Notes under the pieces: model-generated
What the model saw: the letters and a program-made list of their open reading frames with translations, nothing else
What the model was told of the DNA's origin: nothing
Database searches by the model: none
Translations under genes and position numbers: made by a program
Source: Caldilineaceae bacterium
Lineage (GTDB): Bacteria > Chloroflexota > Anaerolineae > Caldilineales > Caldilineaceae
Length of the DNA: 64,000 nucleotides
Direction: 5' to 3'
Assembly: GCA_020846635.1 (NCBI GenBank)
Contig: JADLDO010000064.1
Location: 62,001-126,000, forward strand
Shown here: positions 25,455-34,300 of the stretch, piece after piece
Layout of the letters: every line of letters starts with the position of its first letter
Numbering within the stretch: position 1 is the first letter of the stretch

Positions 25455-26572
25455 ACCGGGTCACGCGCCTCCACGAACTGCCGCACCGCGGCCACAACCC
25501 GATCCTGTTGCCCATCGGTCATCTCCGGGTAGAGTGGCAAACTCACACAGGTAGCGGCGACCGTTTCAGTCACGGGCAGCGATCCCGCTTGATAACCCAG
25601 ATCGGCATAAGCAGGTTGCAGATGCAGCGGAACCGGATAATGGACACCCGCGCCGATCCCCTGCCGCGCCAACTCTGCGATCATGCCATCCCGCTCCGGC
25701 GTGCGGATCACATAGAGATGCCAAACCGGATCAGCAGCGGGGGCAACATAGGGTAGAACCACGCCGCTGTTTTCCAACAGAGCCGTATAACGCGCGGCCA
25801 ATCGCCTTCTTGCGGTCGTCCAACCAGCAAGGTGGGGCAGTTTGGCGCGCAAAATCGCCGCTTGCAGCGTATCCATGCGATGCCCAAAGCCCACCTGGTC
25901 ATGCAGGTATTTGGAGCGCCGCCCATGATTGCGCAGCAGCCGCACTTGCGCGGCCACGGCTTCATGCCGAGTCGTCACCGCACCGGCATCGCCATAGGCC
26001 CCCAAATTCTTACCGGGATAAAAACTGAAACAGGCGGCATCGCCAAAAGCGCCCACCGTTGTTCCGGCCCAAGTGGCTCCATGTGCCTGGGCAGCATCTT
26101 CGACAGTGGCAATGCCATGTTGTTCTGCAATCGCCTCGATACGGGTCATGTCCGCCGGCTGTCCATAGAGATGCACAGGAATGACCGCGCGTGTCCGCGG
26201 CGTGATGGCAGCGGCAAACGCATCGGAATCAAGTGTATAGGTCAGCGGATCAATATCGACAAAGGCCGGCTTTGCTCCAACGGCGCTGATTGCCTCGGCA
26301 GTGGCAATAAAGGTGTGCGCCACCGTGACAACTTCGTCACCCGCGCCCACACCCAAAGCGCGCAGCGCCAGTTCCAGCGCAGCCGTCCCACTACCGACCC
26401 CCACGCAGTGGGGGACATCACACCACGCCGCATAGTCGGCCTCAAAAGCCGCGACATCCGGCCCCATGATGAACTGGGCGCTTTCCACGACGCGGCGAAT
26501 CGCCCCATCCACTTCGCTGTGGATAGCAGCATATTGCGCTTGAAGATCAACCAGTGGGATGGATTCAGTCAT
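25451..26572 (-). CDS. DegT/DnrJ/EryC1/StrS family aminotransferase
   Basis: The 373-residue PLP enzyme is of the nucleotide-sugar aminotransferase type. The PLP lysine is K188 in FSFYPGKNLGAYGD. SGTAALELAL (residues 61-70) forms the phosphate cup, and VEDAAQAHGA holds the Asp that pairs with the pyridine nitrogen. It probably makes an amino sugar for surface glycans, in line with the GT2 gene it overlaps by four bases and the GT39 gene beyond. The substrate is unknown. A hairpin followed by eight T on the minus strand lies about 40 bases before its start. Confidence 0.88.
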   Translation of the reverse strand: MTESIPLVDLQAQYAAIHSEVDGAIRRVVESAQFIMGPDVAAFEADYAAWCDVPHCVGVGSGTAALELALRALGVGAGDEVVTVAHTFIATAEAISAVGAKPAFVDIDPLTYTLDSDAFAAAITPRTRAVIPVHLYGQPADMTRIEAIAEQHGIATVEDAAQAHGATWAGTTVGAFGDAACFSFYPGKNLGAYGDAGAVTTRHEAVAAQVRLLRNHGRRSKYLHDQVGFGHRMDTLQAAILRAKLPHLAGWTTARRRLAARYTALLENSGVVLPYVAPAADPVWHLYVIRTPERDGMIAELARQGIGAGVHYPVPLHLQPAYADLGYQAGSLPVTETVAATCVSLPLYPEMTDGQQDRVVAAVRQFVEARDPV

Positions 26573-26612
26573 AAAGTTTGTACTTCACTAGGAGAAACTA
26601 AAAGGTATAAGC

Positions 26613-26641
26613 AAAAAAAACGCCGAGCGGTTCCGCCCAGC
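26613..26641 (-). terminator. Minus-strand hairpin with eight T, upstream of the DegT gene
   Basis: Read leftward, GCTGGGCGG and CCGCTCGGC (26641-26622) pair with two G-U wobbles, followed by G and eight T (26620-26613). This is a good intrinsic terminator. It either ends transcripts from the aldo/keto reductase group after the comM remnant or acts as an attenuator before the aminotransferase gene. Confidence 0.65.
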
Positions 26642-26719
26642 ACGCAGACATATCGAACCGCCTATCGTTGGATTATACGGTATGGCAATCGCCAGTACAA
26701 ACCGAGCGCGGCAGAATCC

Positions 26720-27211
26720 TCGTTCAGCGCATATCCTTGCGGCTATTATGGTGATACGGAGAAGCAATGTACTTGCACGATGGCAATGGTCACCAAGTAT
26801 CAAAAGCGCATCTCCGGTCCCATTCTTGACCGCATTGATATTTACCTCGATATGACGCGCGTGCCGGTGCAAAAGCTCTCCTCTCTGGCTAGCGGCGAAC
26901 CTTCGGCTACGATCCGCCAGCGCGTGGAAGCCGCCCGCGCCATCTAACAGGCGCGCTTTGGCTCCGTCAACAAGCCACAGGTGTAGATCAATGGCAACAT
27001 GGGGCCGAGTGAGGTGCAGAAGTTCTGCCAATTGGACAAGGACGGACTCGCGATGATTCGCATGGCAGTCGAACGCATGGGACTAACGGCGCGGGCCTAT
27101 CACCGCATGATCAAGTTGAGCCGTACGATTGCCGATTTGGCGGGGAGTGGGCAGGTGCAGCAAGCCCACCTCGCCGAGGCGTTACAGTATCGTCCGCGAG
27201 CAGCGATGTGA
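26720..27211 (+). pseudogene. Remnant of comM/yifB (Mg-chelatase-like ATPase), C-terminal part
   Basis: In one plus frame the segment reads PCGYYGD, C-TC, TKYQKRISGPILDRIDIYLD, EPSATIRQRVEAARAI, MGPSEVQKFCQLD and AYHRMIKLSRTIADLAGS. It ends with HLAEALQYRPRA. This is the C-terminal third of ComM/YifB, an AAA+ protein of competence and branch migration. Two in-frame stops interrupt it, a TAA at 26945 and a TAG in the segment before 26990. The N-terminal two thirds, including Walker A, are missing, and upstream sequence is unrelated. It is a decayed gene between the surface-sugar genes and the aldo/keto reductase group. Confidence 0.85.
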
Positions 27212-27299
27212 GATTGAGTTCTGACGCGACCCGTTTGTTACTACCTGCCCCTTTGGCTCCGCTCAAGACTTCCAGCACGACACGTACCTTCTGTTTGAT

Positions 27300-28259
27300 T
27301 CAACTCAACACCAAACCGTATTTCTTGTAGAGCGCCAACGCTTCGTCCACCAACGCTCGATCAGGATAGTTGCCGTCGGCGGCGTCGAGAACCTGATCTA
27401 CCTGCTCGACCGTATTAAGGCCGACAATGAGACTGGTGACAATGGGATGAGCGAGACCAAACTTAATGGCAAAATCAGTCCACGAGCCGCCGACTTGCTT
27501 ACCCATCTCCTGCTTGACAAGTTCCAGTCGTGCGTAGGCTGCGTCCCAGCGTTTCTCCTGCATACGGTCATCAGCAGGAAGGCTGCTACGATCCACCCGA
27601 CGATCGGTGAGTAGACCCGCTAGGAAGGGACGAATGCAAAAGAAACCTTGGCCGTTTGCCTCCATCTCTGGGAAGAACTGGGCCATTTCGATTTCGATAG
27701 GGTTGTAGTAGGCTACCATGCCGCTGAAGTCGCCGGTAGCAAGTGCCTCTTTCGCAAAACCAGGCGTGTAAGGAAAGGTAGTTAGATAGCCGACCTTTCC
27801 CTGGTCGCGCAGTTTTTCAAAGACGGGCATCATCTGCTCGTGGACGGCAGAGATATTGGGGATACGCTTCTCGTCGCTATTGGGCTGGTTGCGCTGTAGA
27901 TGTTGGATCACCGCAATGCGATCCGTGTGCAAATCGCGCAGTGCCTCCTCGACCTGCGTTTGGAACTTGCTGGCGTCGAACTTGCCGCTGTCGCCAAAAT
28001 CAGGCACGGTAACCTTAATAATGTGATGCAGGTCGTGACGCTTAGGGTGGTCTTTTAGGGTCTCACTCATGGCCCAGCGTACGCCGTACTCGTAGCTGGA
28101 ATGAATGAAGTTGACGCCGCGCTCAATGGCGTATTCCAACGCCCGTTGACCCTCCTGGGATTGCTTGTCCTTGCCTGGTTCTTTGGCGGAAAAGCGCATA
28201 GGGCCAAAACAGATTTCTGAGACAGTGAGATCAGTGTTGCCAAATTGTCGGTAGTTCAT
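27300..28259 (-). CDS. Aldo/keto reductase
   Basis: The 319-residue NADPH-dependent oxidoreductase has a TIM-barrel fold. The N-terminus YRQFGNTDLTVSEICFGPM is typical. The active-site segment reads NFIHSSYEYG, so Tyr is kept but the usual Asp is His. Lys in HHIIKVTV and His in VIQHLQR follow. The Asp loss may mean altered chemistry. The ATG at 28259 has GGGAGA six bases upstream; a TTG four codons earlier is the alternative. It follows a frameshifted relative and a MerR regulator on the same strand and probably shares their promoter. Confidence 0.82.
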   Translation of the reverse strand: MNYRQFGNTDLTVSEICFGPMRFSAKEPGKDKQSQEGQRALEYAIERGVNFIHSSYEYGVRWAMSETLKDHPKRHDLHHIIKVTVPDFGDSGKFDASKFQTQVEEALRDLHTDRIAVIQHLQRNQPNSDEKRIPNISAVHEQMMPVFEKLRDQGKVGYLTTFPYTPGFAKEALATGDFSGMVAYYNPIEIEMAQFFPEMEANGQGFFCIRPFLAGLLTDRRVDRSSLPADDRMQEKRWDAAYARLELVKQEMGKQVGGSWTDFAIKFGLAHPIVTSLIVGLNTVEQVDQVLDAADGNYPDRALVDEALALYKKYGLVLS

Positions 28260-28275
28260 GGTATCTCCCAATTGG

Positions 28276-29267
28276 TTATGAATGGCTCAGGATGGGATGG
28301 GGTTGGTAAGGCTCTTCGAGATAGGACATTTCCTCTTTGCTGAGTGAAATGTCCAGTGCGCCGACAGCGTCTTCGAAATGTTGCATTTTGCTTGCGCCGA
28401 CTATCGGCGCAGTGACACCAGGACGGTGGAGCAGCCATGCCAGCGCAATCTGGGCAGGCTTGACGTTGTGCTTGCCAGCCAGCTCGACCACACGGTCTAC
28501 CACGGCGAAATCGCTCTCACGATAGTACATGCGCTGGGCCATATTGTCGCTTTTTGCGCGCGTGGTTGTGCCCCATTGCTCACCCTCACCTTTGCGTGTG
28601 CGATTACCCGCCAGGAACCCGCGTGCCAGTGGACTCCAGGGGATAATGCCAATGCCCTCTGCCAAGCAGAATGGATTCATCTCGCGCTCTTCCTCACGGT
28701 AGACGAGATTCCAGTGATTCTGCATGGTCACAAAGCGAGTCCAACCTTCACGTTCAGCTAAGTAGTTGGCTTTGACAAATTGCCAGGTAAACATGGTAGA
28801 TGCACCAATGTAACGGGCCTTTCCAGCCTTTACCACATCGTGCATTGCTTCCAGCGTCTCTTCAAGAGGCGTTTTGTCATCCAAGCGGTGAAGTTGGTAG
28901 GGTCAACATAGTCCGTGCCTAGGCGGCGTAGCGAGTTGTCGATGCTGGTCATGATGTGTTTACGCGAGAGACCGCGATCATTGGGCTTGTCACTCATGGG
29001 CATACCCACTTTGGTAGCGATGACAACTTCATCACGCTTGGCAAAGTCAGCTAGCGCACGTCCAGTTACTTCTTCACTGACACCTTGTGAGTAGAAGTTG
29101 GCCGTATCGAAGAAATTGATGCCGGTTTCAATGGCACGTTGGAAGATAGGGCGGCTGGCTGCTTCATCAAGAACCCAATCCCGCCATTGGGACGAGCCGA
29201 AAGCCATGGTACCCAAGCAGATACGCGACACTTGCATACCAGTACGACCTAAATTGACATAGTGCAT
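28276..29267 (-). pseudogene. Aldo/keto reductase disrupted by a frameshift
   Basis: Two overlapping frames together form one complete aldo/keto reductase of about 330 residues. The first part (29267 to ~28905) has LGRTGMQVSRICLGTMAFG, FFDTANFYSQG with Asp and Tyr, and IATKVG with Lys. It ends at RLGTDYVDP. The second (from ~28900 to 28276) continues with LHRLDDKTPLEETL and IIPWSPLARGFLAGN to a normal C-terminus. A single missing base near 28899-28903, where DLYQLHR should be encoded, explains the break. The rest is undamaged, so the frameshift is recent or a sequencing error. It starts seven bases after the MerR gene. Confidence 0.85.
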
Positions 29268-29274
29268 TGCTCAA

Positions 29275-29673
29275 TTATCCTTGCTGTTGATGGTCGGATT
29301 CAGTTTCTTCTGCGTAGTACGCCTCGATTTTGTGATCAATGAAGGCCAGAACGTCGAGTAACTCATCAATACGTGCTTGAACTGTCTCCCGATGGCTGAT
29401 TAGAATTTCGCGGCGTTGGCGTGCAGTTTGCTTGCCGGTTTTGTACAACACCACAAAGTCGCGTATCTGCTCAATTGTCATCCCAGCAAGTCGCAATCTC
29501 TTGATCAGAATTAGACGACGTAAATCTGCCGCGCCGTACTGACGATGCCCATTGCTGGCACGTTGTATAGGGTCGAGTAGACCACTCTCCTCGTAATAAT
29601 GCAGCGTTGAAATGGGCAAATCTATCTCGTTGCTAACCTCTTGAACGGTGTAACGCTCTTTCTGATTGATCAT
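29275..29673 (-). CDS. MerR family transcriptional regulator
   Basis: The 132-residue protein has an N-terminal winged HTH (YTVQEVSNEIDLPISTLHYYEESGLL, with an RQYGAADLRRLILIKRLR wing). A dimerisation helix with TIEQIRDFVVLY follows. A C-terminal coiled coil is rich in Gln and Glu. There is no cysteine, which argues against metal or thiol sensing; the sensed signal is probably a small molecule or aldehyde-type compound. It is the first gene of a group with two aldo/keto reductases. A MerR-type promoter with a dyad lies directly upstream, so autoregulation and control of the reductases are likely. Confidence 0.87.
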   Translation of the reverse strand: MINQKERYTVQEVSNEIDLPISTLHYYEESGLLDPIQRASNGHRQYGAADLRRLILIKRLRLAGMTIEQIRDFVVLYKTGKQTARQRREILISHRETVQARIDELLDVLAFIDHKIEAYYAEETESDHQQQG

Positions 29674-29679
29674 AGCCTT

Positions 29680-29710
29680 ATGCTACATCCTCAAGTGAGC
29701 TTGAGGTCAA
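29680..29710 (-). promoter_or_regulatory. MerR-type promoter and operator with 19-bp spacer
   Basis: On the minus strand TTGACC (29710-29705) and TAGCAT (29685-29680) are separated by 19 bases, the over-long spacing typical of MerR-activated promoters. The dyad CCTCAAG-N4-CTTGAGG (29706-29689) fills the spacer. The start codon A at 29673 is seven bases past the -10, so the mRNA may be leaderless. Confidence 0.75.
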
Positions 29711-29972
29711 GTAGGGAAACGTTAGAAGTTTGTTAGAATGGCTGTGCTGCGAGAAGGTATAAACCGGAAAGGTATAAACAAGGCACGAGGAAACATCACG
29801 AATTGCTTCTGGATTGGTGAGAAGATATTATTGAGGAGATGAGTCTTAATAGTCTACTTTGGAGTTTTACACTGACTTGGTAGTTGCAGAAATCAACGTA
29901 TGCTTCGATAGACAATAGACAAGCAAAAATGGTAAATTGCGAGTACTCTTGCCCCCAGGATGACACCCAGGG
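29711..29972. other. Intergenic region with a short direct repeat
   Basis: No gene is seen between the MerR promoter and the end of the ATPase gene. AAGGTATAAAC occurs twice, 15 bases apart (29754-29764 and 29769-29779), and a similar AAGGTATAAGC occurs at about 26602-26612. The rest is AT-rich without a hairpin I would trust. Confidence 0.5.
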
Positions 29973-31283
29973 CTACGGCAAGGGATTGCTTTCCGGCTCA
30001 ATGCTAGCCAATTCAGTACGCAGGCGCGCAAGTTCGCGACGTAAACGTGCCGCCTCATCCAGCAAGCTGACCAGTTCATCACCTGTGGCATTGGCGGCTG
30101 CTGCATCAACCTGGGCCAATTCGCTCTCAAGGCGAGCGATCTCCTCTAGCAAGTACTGCGCCTCATGCTCGCGCCCCATCTCCAGCATGGTTTCGTGGAT
30201 CGTATCATCCGCCGCGGAATTGAGCTGTTGTGCCAACTCCTCAAGATTGTCCATAACCCACCGGCGCAGAAATTCATTGCCAACCGCCCACTGTCCAAAA
30301 ATCTGGCGGAGATAGCCCAGCCGCTCCATGCCGTAAAGATACATCTGAATTTTGCGCGGCGGCAGATCATTCAGCACAACCAAGAGTTCCTTTTCTTTGG
30401 CAATGGTCAGTTCAGCCACAGCCAGAAGCAGACGCCGCTCCGTCTTGGTCAAATGCTGAAAATCATTCTGAAAGAAGCCGGTCAGGATATGATCCGTAGT
30501 AAGGTCTTCCTCACGCACTGCCCGCAGGCGTCCATTGCCCTGCTCATCCGTCTCAAAGAGCCGCTGGCAAAGATACTGGATCAGGTAAGGTTGTCCATTT
30601 GTGTGAATCAACACATCATCCACCACACCATCGGGTGCAAGAACCTCCTGATCCCCTTGCAACTGGCGCACCAAAGCGCGCGCAGAGTCTTCGTCCAGCC
30701 GCGTAAGGCTCACCAGATTAAAGCCAAAGAGAAATGGGCTCGTCGTCCACTCACTGGTAAGTTTATTCAATTCCGCCAACAATTTGGTGGAGGTCATAAT
30801 CGTACGCACGCGGTGATCCTGCATCATCCGGCGCAATCGCCCCACCCAAGCGGGGTCTTGGCGGGCGATGTTGATCAGCACCTCCGCCTCATCCACCAGC
30901 AACAATAACCGCTTCTCCTGCTCCATCAATGCACGCGCAAGCGAACGCAAAATCAGCAAAGCATCTTGCCCGCTGAAGCTGTTGACATCCACGCCGACGG
31001 CAGCGAATCGATCGGCGACATCCATCAGCGCATAAAACAGTTCATCCGAAAGCTCGCGCGCCGACTCGCAGCCCTGCATGTCCCAGAAGAGCGGAACATA
31101 GCGACTGTCGGGCGCAGAAGTAACCAGTTCCAACTGCTTGAGCATTGAAGTCTTACCCATACGCCGCGTGCCTAACAACCAGATGGCACTATCCGGCGCA
31201 TGAAGCAAATGTTCGGTTAGACGCTCGCGGCCATAGTGATTACGTCCTCGCACCCACCGGCCTACCACATAGGGTATGCGCAT
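29973..31283 (-). CDS. STAND/AAA-type ATPase with C-terminal coiled coil
   Basis: The 436-residue soluble protein has Walker A GTRRMGKTS (residues 38-46) and Walker B LLLLVDEAE (~126-134). A TNGQPYLIQYLCQRL segment and a winged-helix-like part (~260-330) follow. The last 70 residues are a heptad-rich coiled coil (LLEEIARLESELAQV and LDEAARLRRELARLR). The P-loop form G-x-RR-[IM]-GKTS is shared with the ATPase domain of the membrane sensor encoded 76 bases upstream, so they probably belong to one family and one transcript. The ATG at 31283 follows AGAGGGAC. The function is unknown; a switch or oligomerising partner of the sensor is an inference. Confidence 0.72.
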   Translation of the reverse strand: MRIPYVVGRWVRGRNHYGRERLTEHLLHAPDSAIWLLGTRRMGKTSMLKQLELVTSAPDSRYVPLFWDMQGCESARELSDELFYALMDVADRFAAVGVDVNSFSGQDALLILRSLARALMEQEKRLLLLVDEAEVLINIARQDPAWVGRLRRMMQDHRVRTIMTSTKLLAELNKLTSEWTTSPFLFGFNLVSLTRLDEDSARALVRQLQGDQEVLAPDGVVDDVLIHTNGQPYLIQYLCQRLFETDEQGNGRLRAVREEDLTTDHILTGFFQNDFQHLTKTERRLLLAVAELTIAKEKELLVVLNDLPPRKIQMYLYGMERLGYLRQIFGQWAVGNEFLRRWVMDNLEELAQQLNSAADDTIHETMLEMGREHEAQYLLEEIARLESELAQVDAAAANATGDELVSLLDEAARLRRELARLRTELASIEPESNPLP

Positions 31284-31359
31284 GTCCCTCTACAATCCTT
31301 CACGACCCTGTAATACACCTACATTAGGCGTACTCGAGATATTCCTACATCGTTGTTTA

Positions 31360-34300
31360 TCACGAACGCCGCCTGGGACCTTGCGCTGCGTTGGTTTTGC
31401 CGTTTGAGTGATGATCTCCTCCATATTCATGGGGTGTGGATTCATGGGGTGTGGCATCGCCGTTGGGCTTGATGCTTTGCGGCTCAGCAGAAGATGACTC
31501 TGGACGCACCACGTCTTGCAGCCGATCCAGCAAGGAACGCTTCTGCCGTTGAGCCGCGCCACTCGATTTACCTGCGCGTTCGGCGGCTTCTAAACGCCGG
31601 TGTGCTGCTTCAACGTCTTTCAAGGTGATCCGTCGCCGCCGCGCTGCCAGCATATGATTTACTGCCTCCAGGCCATATTGCTGCAATTTGTACGGGCGAC
31701 CGTTGGCATGATCCAGAATGAATTCCACAGCAGCCTGGTCATATTGATAATAGCCGCGCACCGGCTCCACCAGTAGTTCGATTGCCTGCTCGCGCGTGAA
31801 CGGGGTGAGTGCGATATCGTTAAAAAGATTAAACCACGGGCTTTCGACCCGATCCCATTCCTTGCTGATCTGGATGCCCGCCACGACAGCCCCTAGCGTG
31901 GCAGCAAACTCACGCATGAAGATACGGCGAAGCTGCTGTTGCACAATCCGGTCATACCTGCTCATGACATCCATCTCGTCAATCAGCAGAATAAGACGCA
32001 GTTGCTTGCCCGGATCATGTCGCTCGCCATATTCTTCCAACACGTCCGTAATCTGGTTCAGATCACGGTTGAAATCGCGGTCACTATACTGGTTCTCTAG
32101 CTTTGTATAATACCGCAAGTCAGTCAATTTGGGAGTGATTTCAATCGCCGCGTGTTGCAATGTCTCTATGTTATATAAAGTCTCCTCAGTCAGGAGTTGG
32201 AAGAAAGCTTCCTGCGGCGTGCCTTCCAGATCCACATAGACAGGGACAAACCAATAGTCTGCATCATTCACTTCGCGCAGCGCATTGACAAGATGCAGCA
32301 GCAGCGAGGTCTTGCCGATACGCCGTTCTCCATGAATCATGATGCTGTTGCTGTGCAGTGTGTTGACGATGCGTTGCAGCAGCGCGCGGCGACCAAAGAA
32401 CATATCGTCGCTGCGCACAGGCTCACCACTCACATAGGGGTTGAAGCCGCGTGCCAACGCCTCTCTGCTCCGTCGCCGGTTGCCGAGAATGACCAGCGTC
32501 ATATAACCGCTGCCCAAAACAATCAACGTCCCAAGTGCCGCCAGCGTGCGAAAGACGCCAATCTCGACTGCGCCGAGTCCCGGCAGCATCACCAACACCG
32601 GCGGCGCGATGATTTCTACACGCTGCGTTTCAAACGCAGAGTAGTTGAAAGACTCATCGCGCGCCAGCAGTTCCAGCGTATAGATTCCCGGCTCGTCAAA
32701 GGTGTGACGAAAATAGTTATCGTCCGTAGCCTCCCACGGTGTCGTCACCTTTGGCCCCGCCACCCGCTGTAGGACGCGCAGTTGCTCCGGCGCAGTTTGA
32801 AGATCACCCGCCTCGTAATGGAGCATCAGCGATTCACCAACCGGGAGAACAGGTAGACCAGCGCTTCCTTCCACGGGTTCGCCGCTCAACGGCCCTAATT
32901 TTACCCAGGGAGGGGTCTTGTCAGGCAGAAAATAAGTCAGACCTGTCGAGCCGCCAAACCAATAGCCTCCCTCCAGGGTGCGCGCCACGGCAAAGATCAC
33001 CGCGCTCTGCAAGCCATCATTGGCCCCAAAGGTATGTGAGGTGATGCCATCATAATGCGTGACCCCTGCCTCACTGCCAATCCACAGTGAGCCGTCCTGC
33101 GGATCGCTAAATACGGTCCAGAGCAGATTGCTCGGCAGAGGCCATGAGCGCGCTGCGCGCTGCCAGCGAATCCCATCCCAACGCACCAAAGCCTCGCCAT
33201 CGACAATCGCCCACATGCCACCGGCAATCTGCGCGTCGGCGGCAAGGCTAAGACTATAGACCCGGTTGCCGGGCAGGCTGCCAGGGTCTTGGGGATCATG
33301 CACAAACTGTCGCCACTCCCCGTCCAATTCATGCACCCAAATACCGGCGTCGTTCGTTCCCGCCCAGACGCGTCCTAGATTATCCAGAGCCAATGACTCA
33401 ATGCTGAACGCGTGAAGCGCCGGCACTTCGACCACTTCATGGGTTGTTACCGCATAACGAACTAACCCTCTTGCCGTTCCGATCCAGAGATTGAGGTCAT
33501 CCACGATGAGGCTGGTCACGCTTTGCGTCGGCAGCGCTGTCAACTGGATAGGCGTATCCCAGCCACCATCCATATAGCGAAAGAGGCCCTCTTCGCCGCC
33601 AACCCAAATTGCGCCGCGCGCATCCTGTGCTAACGCATAGCCTACGTCTGTTGCGCCATCCGCCGCGGTAAAGACCGTTTCCGCACCCTGTGGGCTCGTC
33701 TTGCGGCGCACCCCAGCGCCACCTGTCACCGCCCAGAGCGCGCCATCGCGCGCCACCAAAAGGTCGTTGATATAGTTGCGTACATCATCCGCCGCGCCCT
33801 GCTCATCATTGATCCAGCGGTAGGGTTGATAGCGAAAAACACCGGCAGGCGTGGCGAACCAAATTGAGTTGTCCCCATCCACAGCAATCTGACGGACGAA
33901 ACGGGTGGTCAGATTCTGATCACCTGTAAAGCCATAGTTGCTATATCCCTCCTCGTCCAGCCGGAACGAGAAGACACCAGCGCCATCGCTGCCTGCCCAC
34001 AACAAGCCCGTCTGATCAAAGGCCAGGGATTGTACCAATACGGGCTCGTCGGCATCATCCAGCGTCTCATACCAGACCCAACGCCCATCAGCACGCGCTT
34101 GCCAACCAACGCCATAAGGTGTACCTACGACCAGCGCGCCCCCTGAGTCGCTGGCGATGGCATATACGCCGAGTTCAAGATTATCTTCTCCGGCCCCAAC
34201 CTGTAACCAATGGCTGTCTCGGTAGCGCCATAACCCGTTCGAGCTTCCCACCCACACATTTCGGCCATCCTGCAAAAGCGCAAAGATCGGCTGGCGTCCA

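Noticed and set aside
25832..26719. Long open plus-strand reading upstream of the comM remnant, in the same frame
   Set aside because: It is the shadow of the DegT aminotransferase gene on the minus strand; only the part after about 26720 matches ComM.
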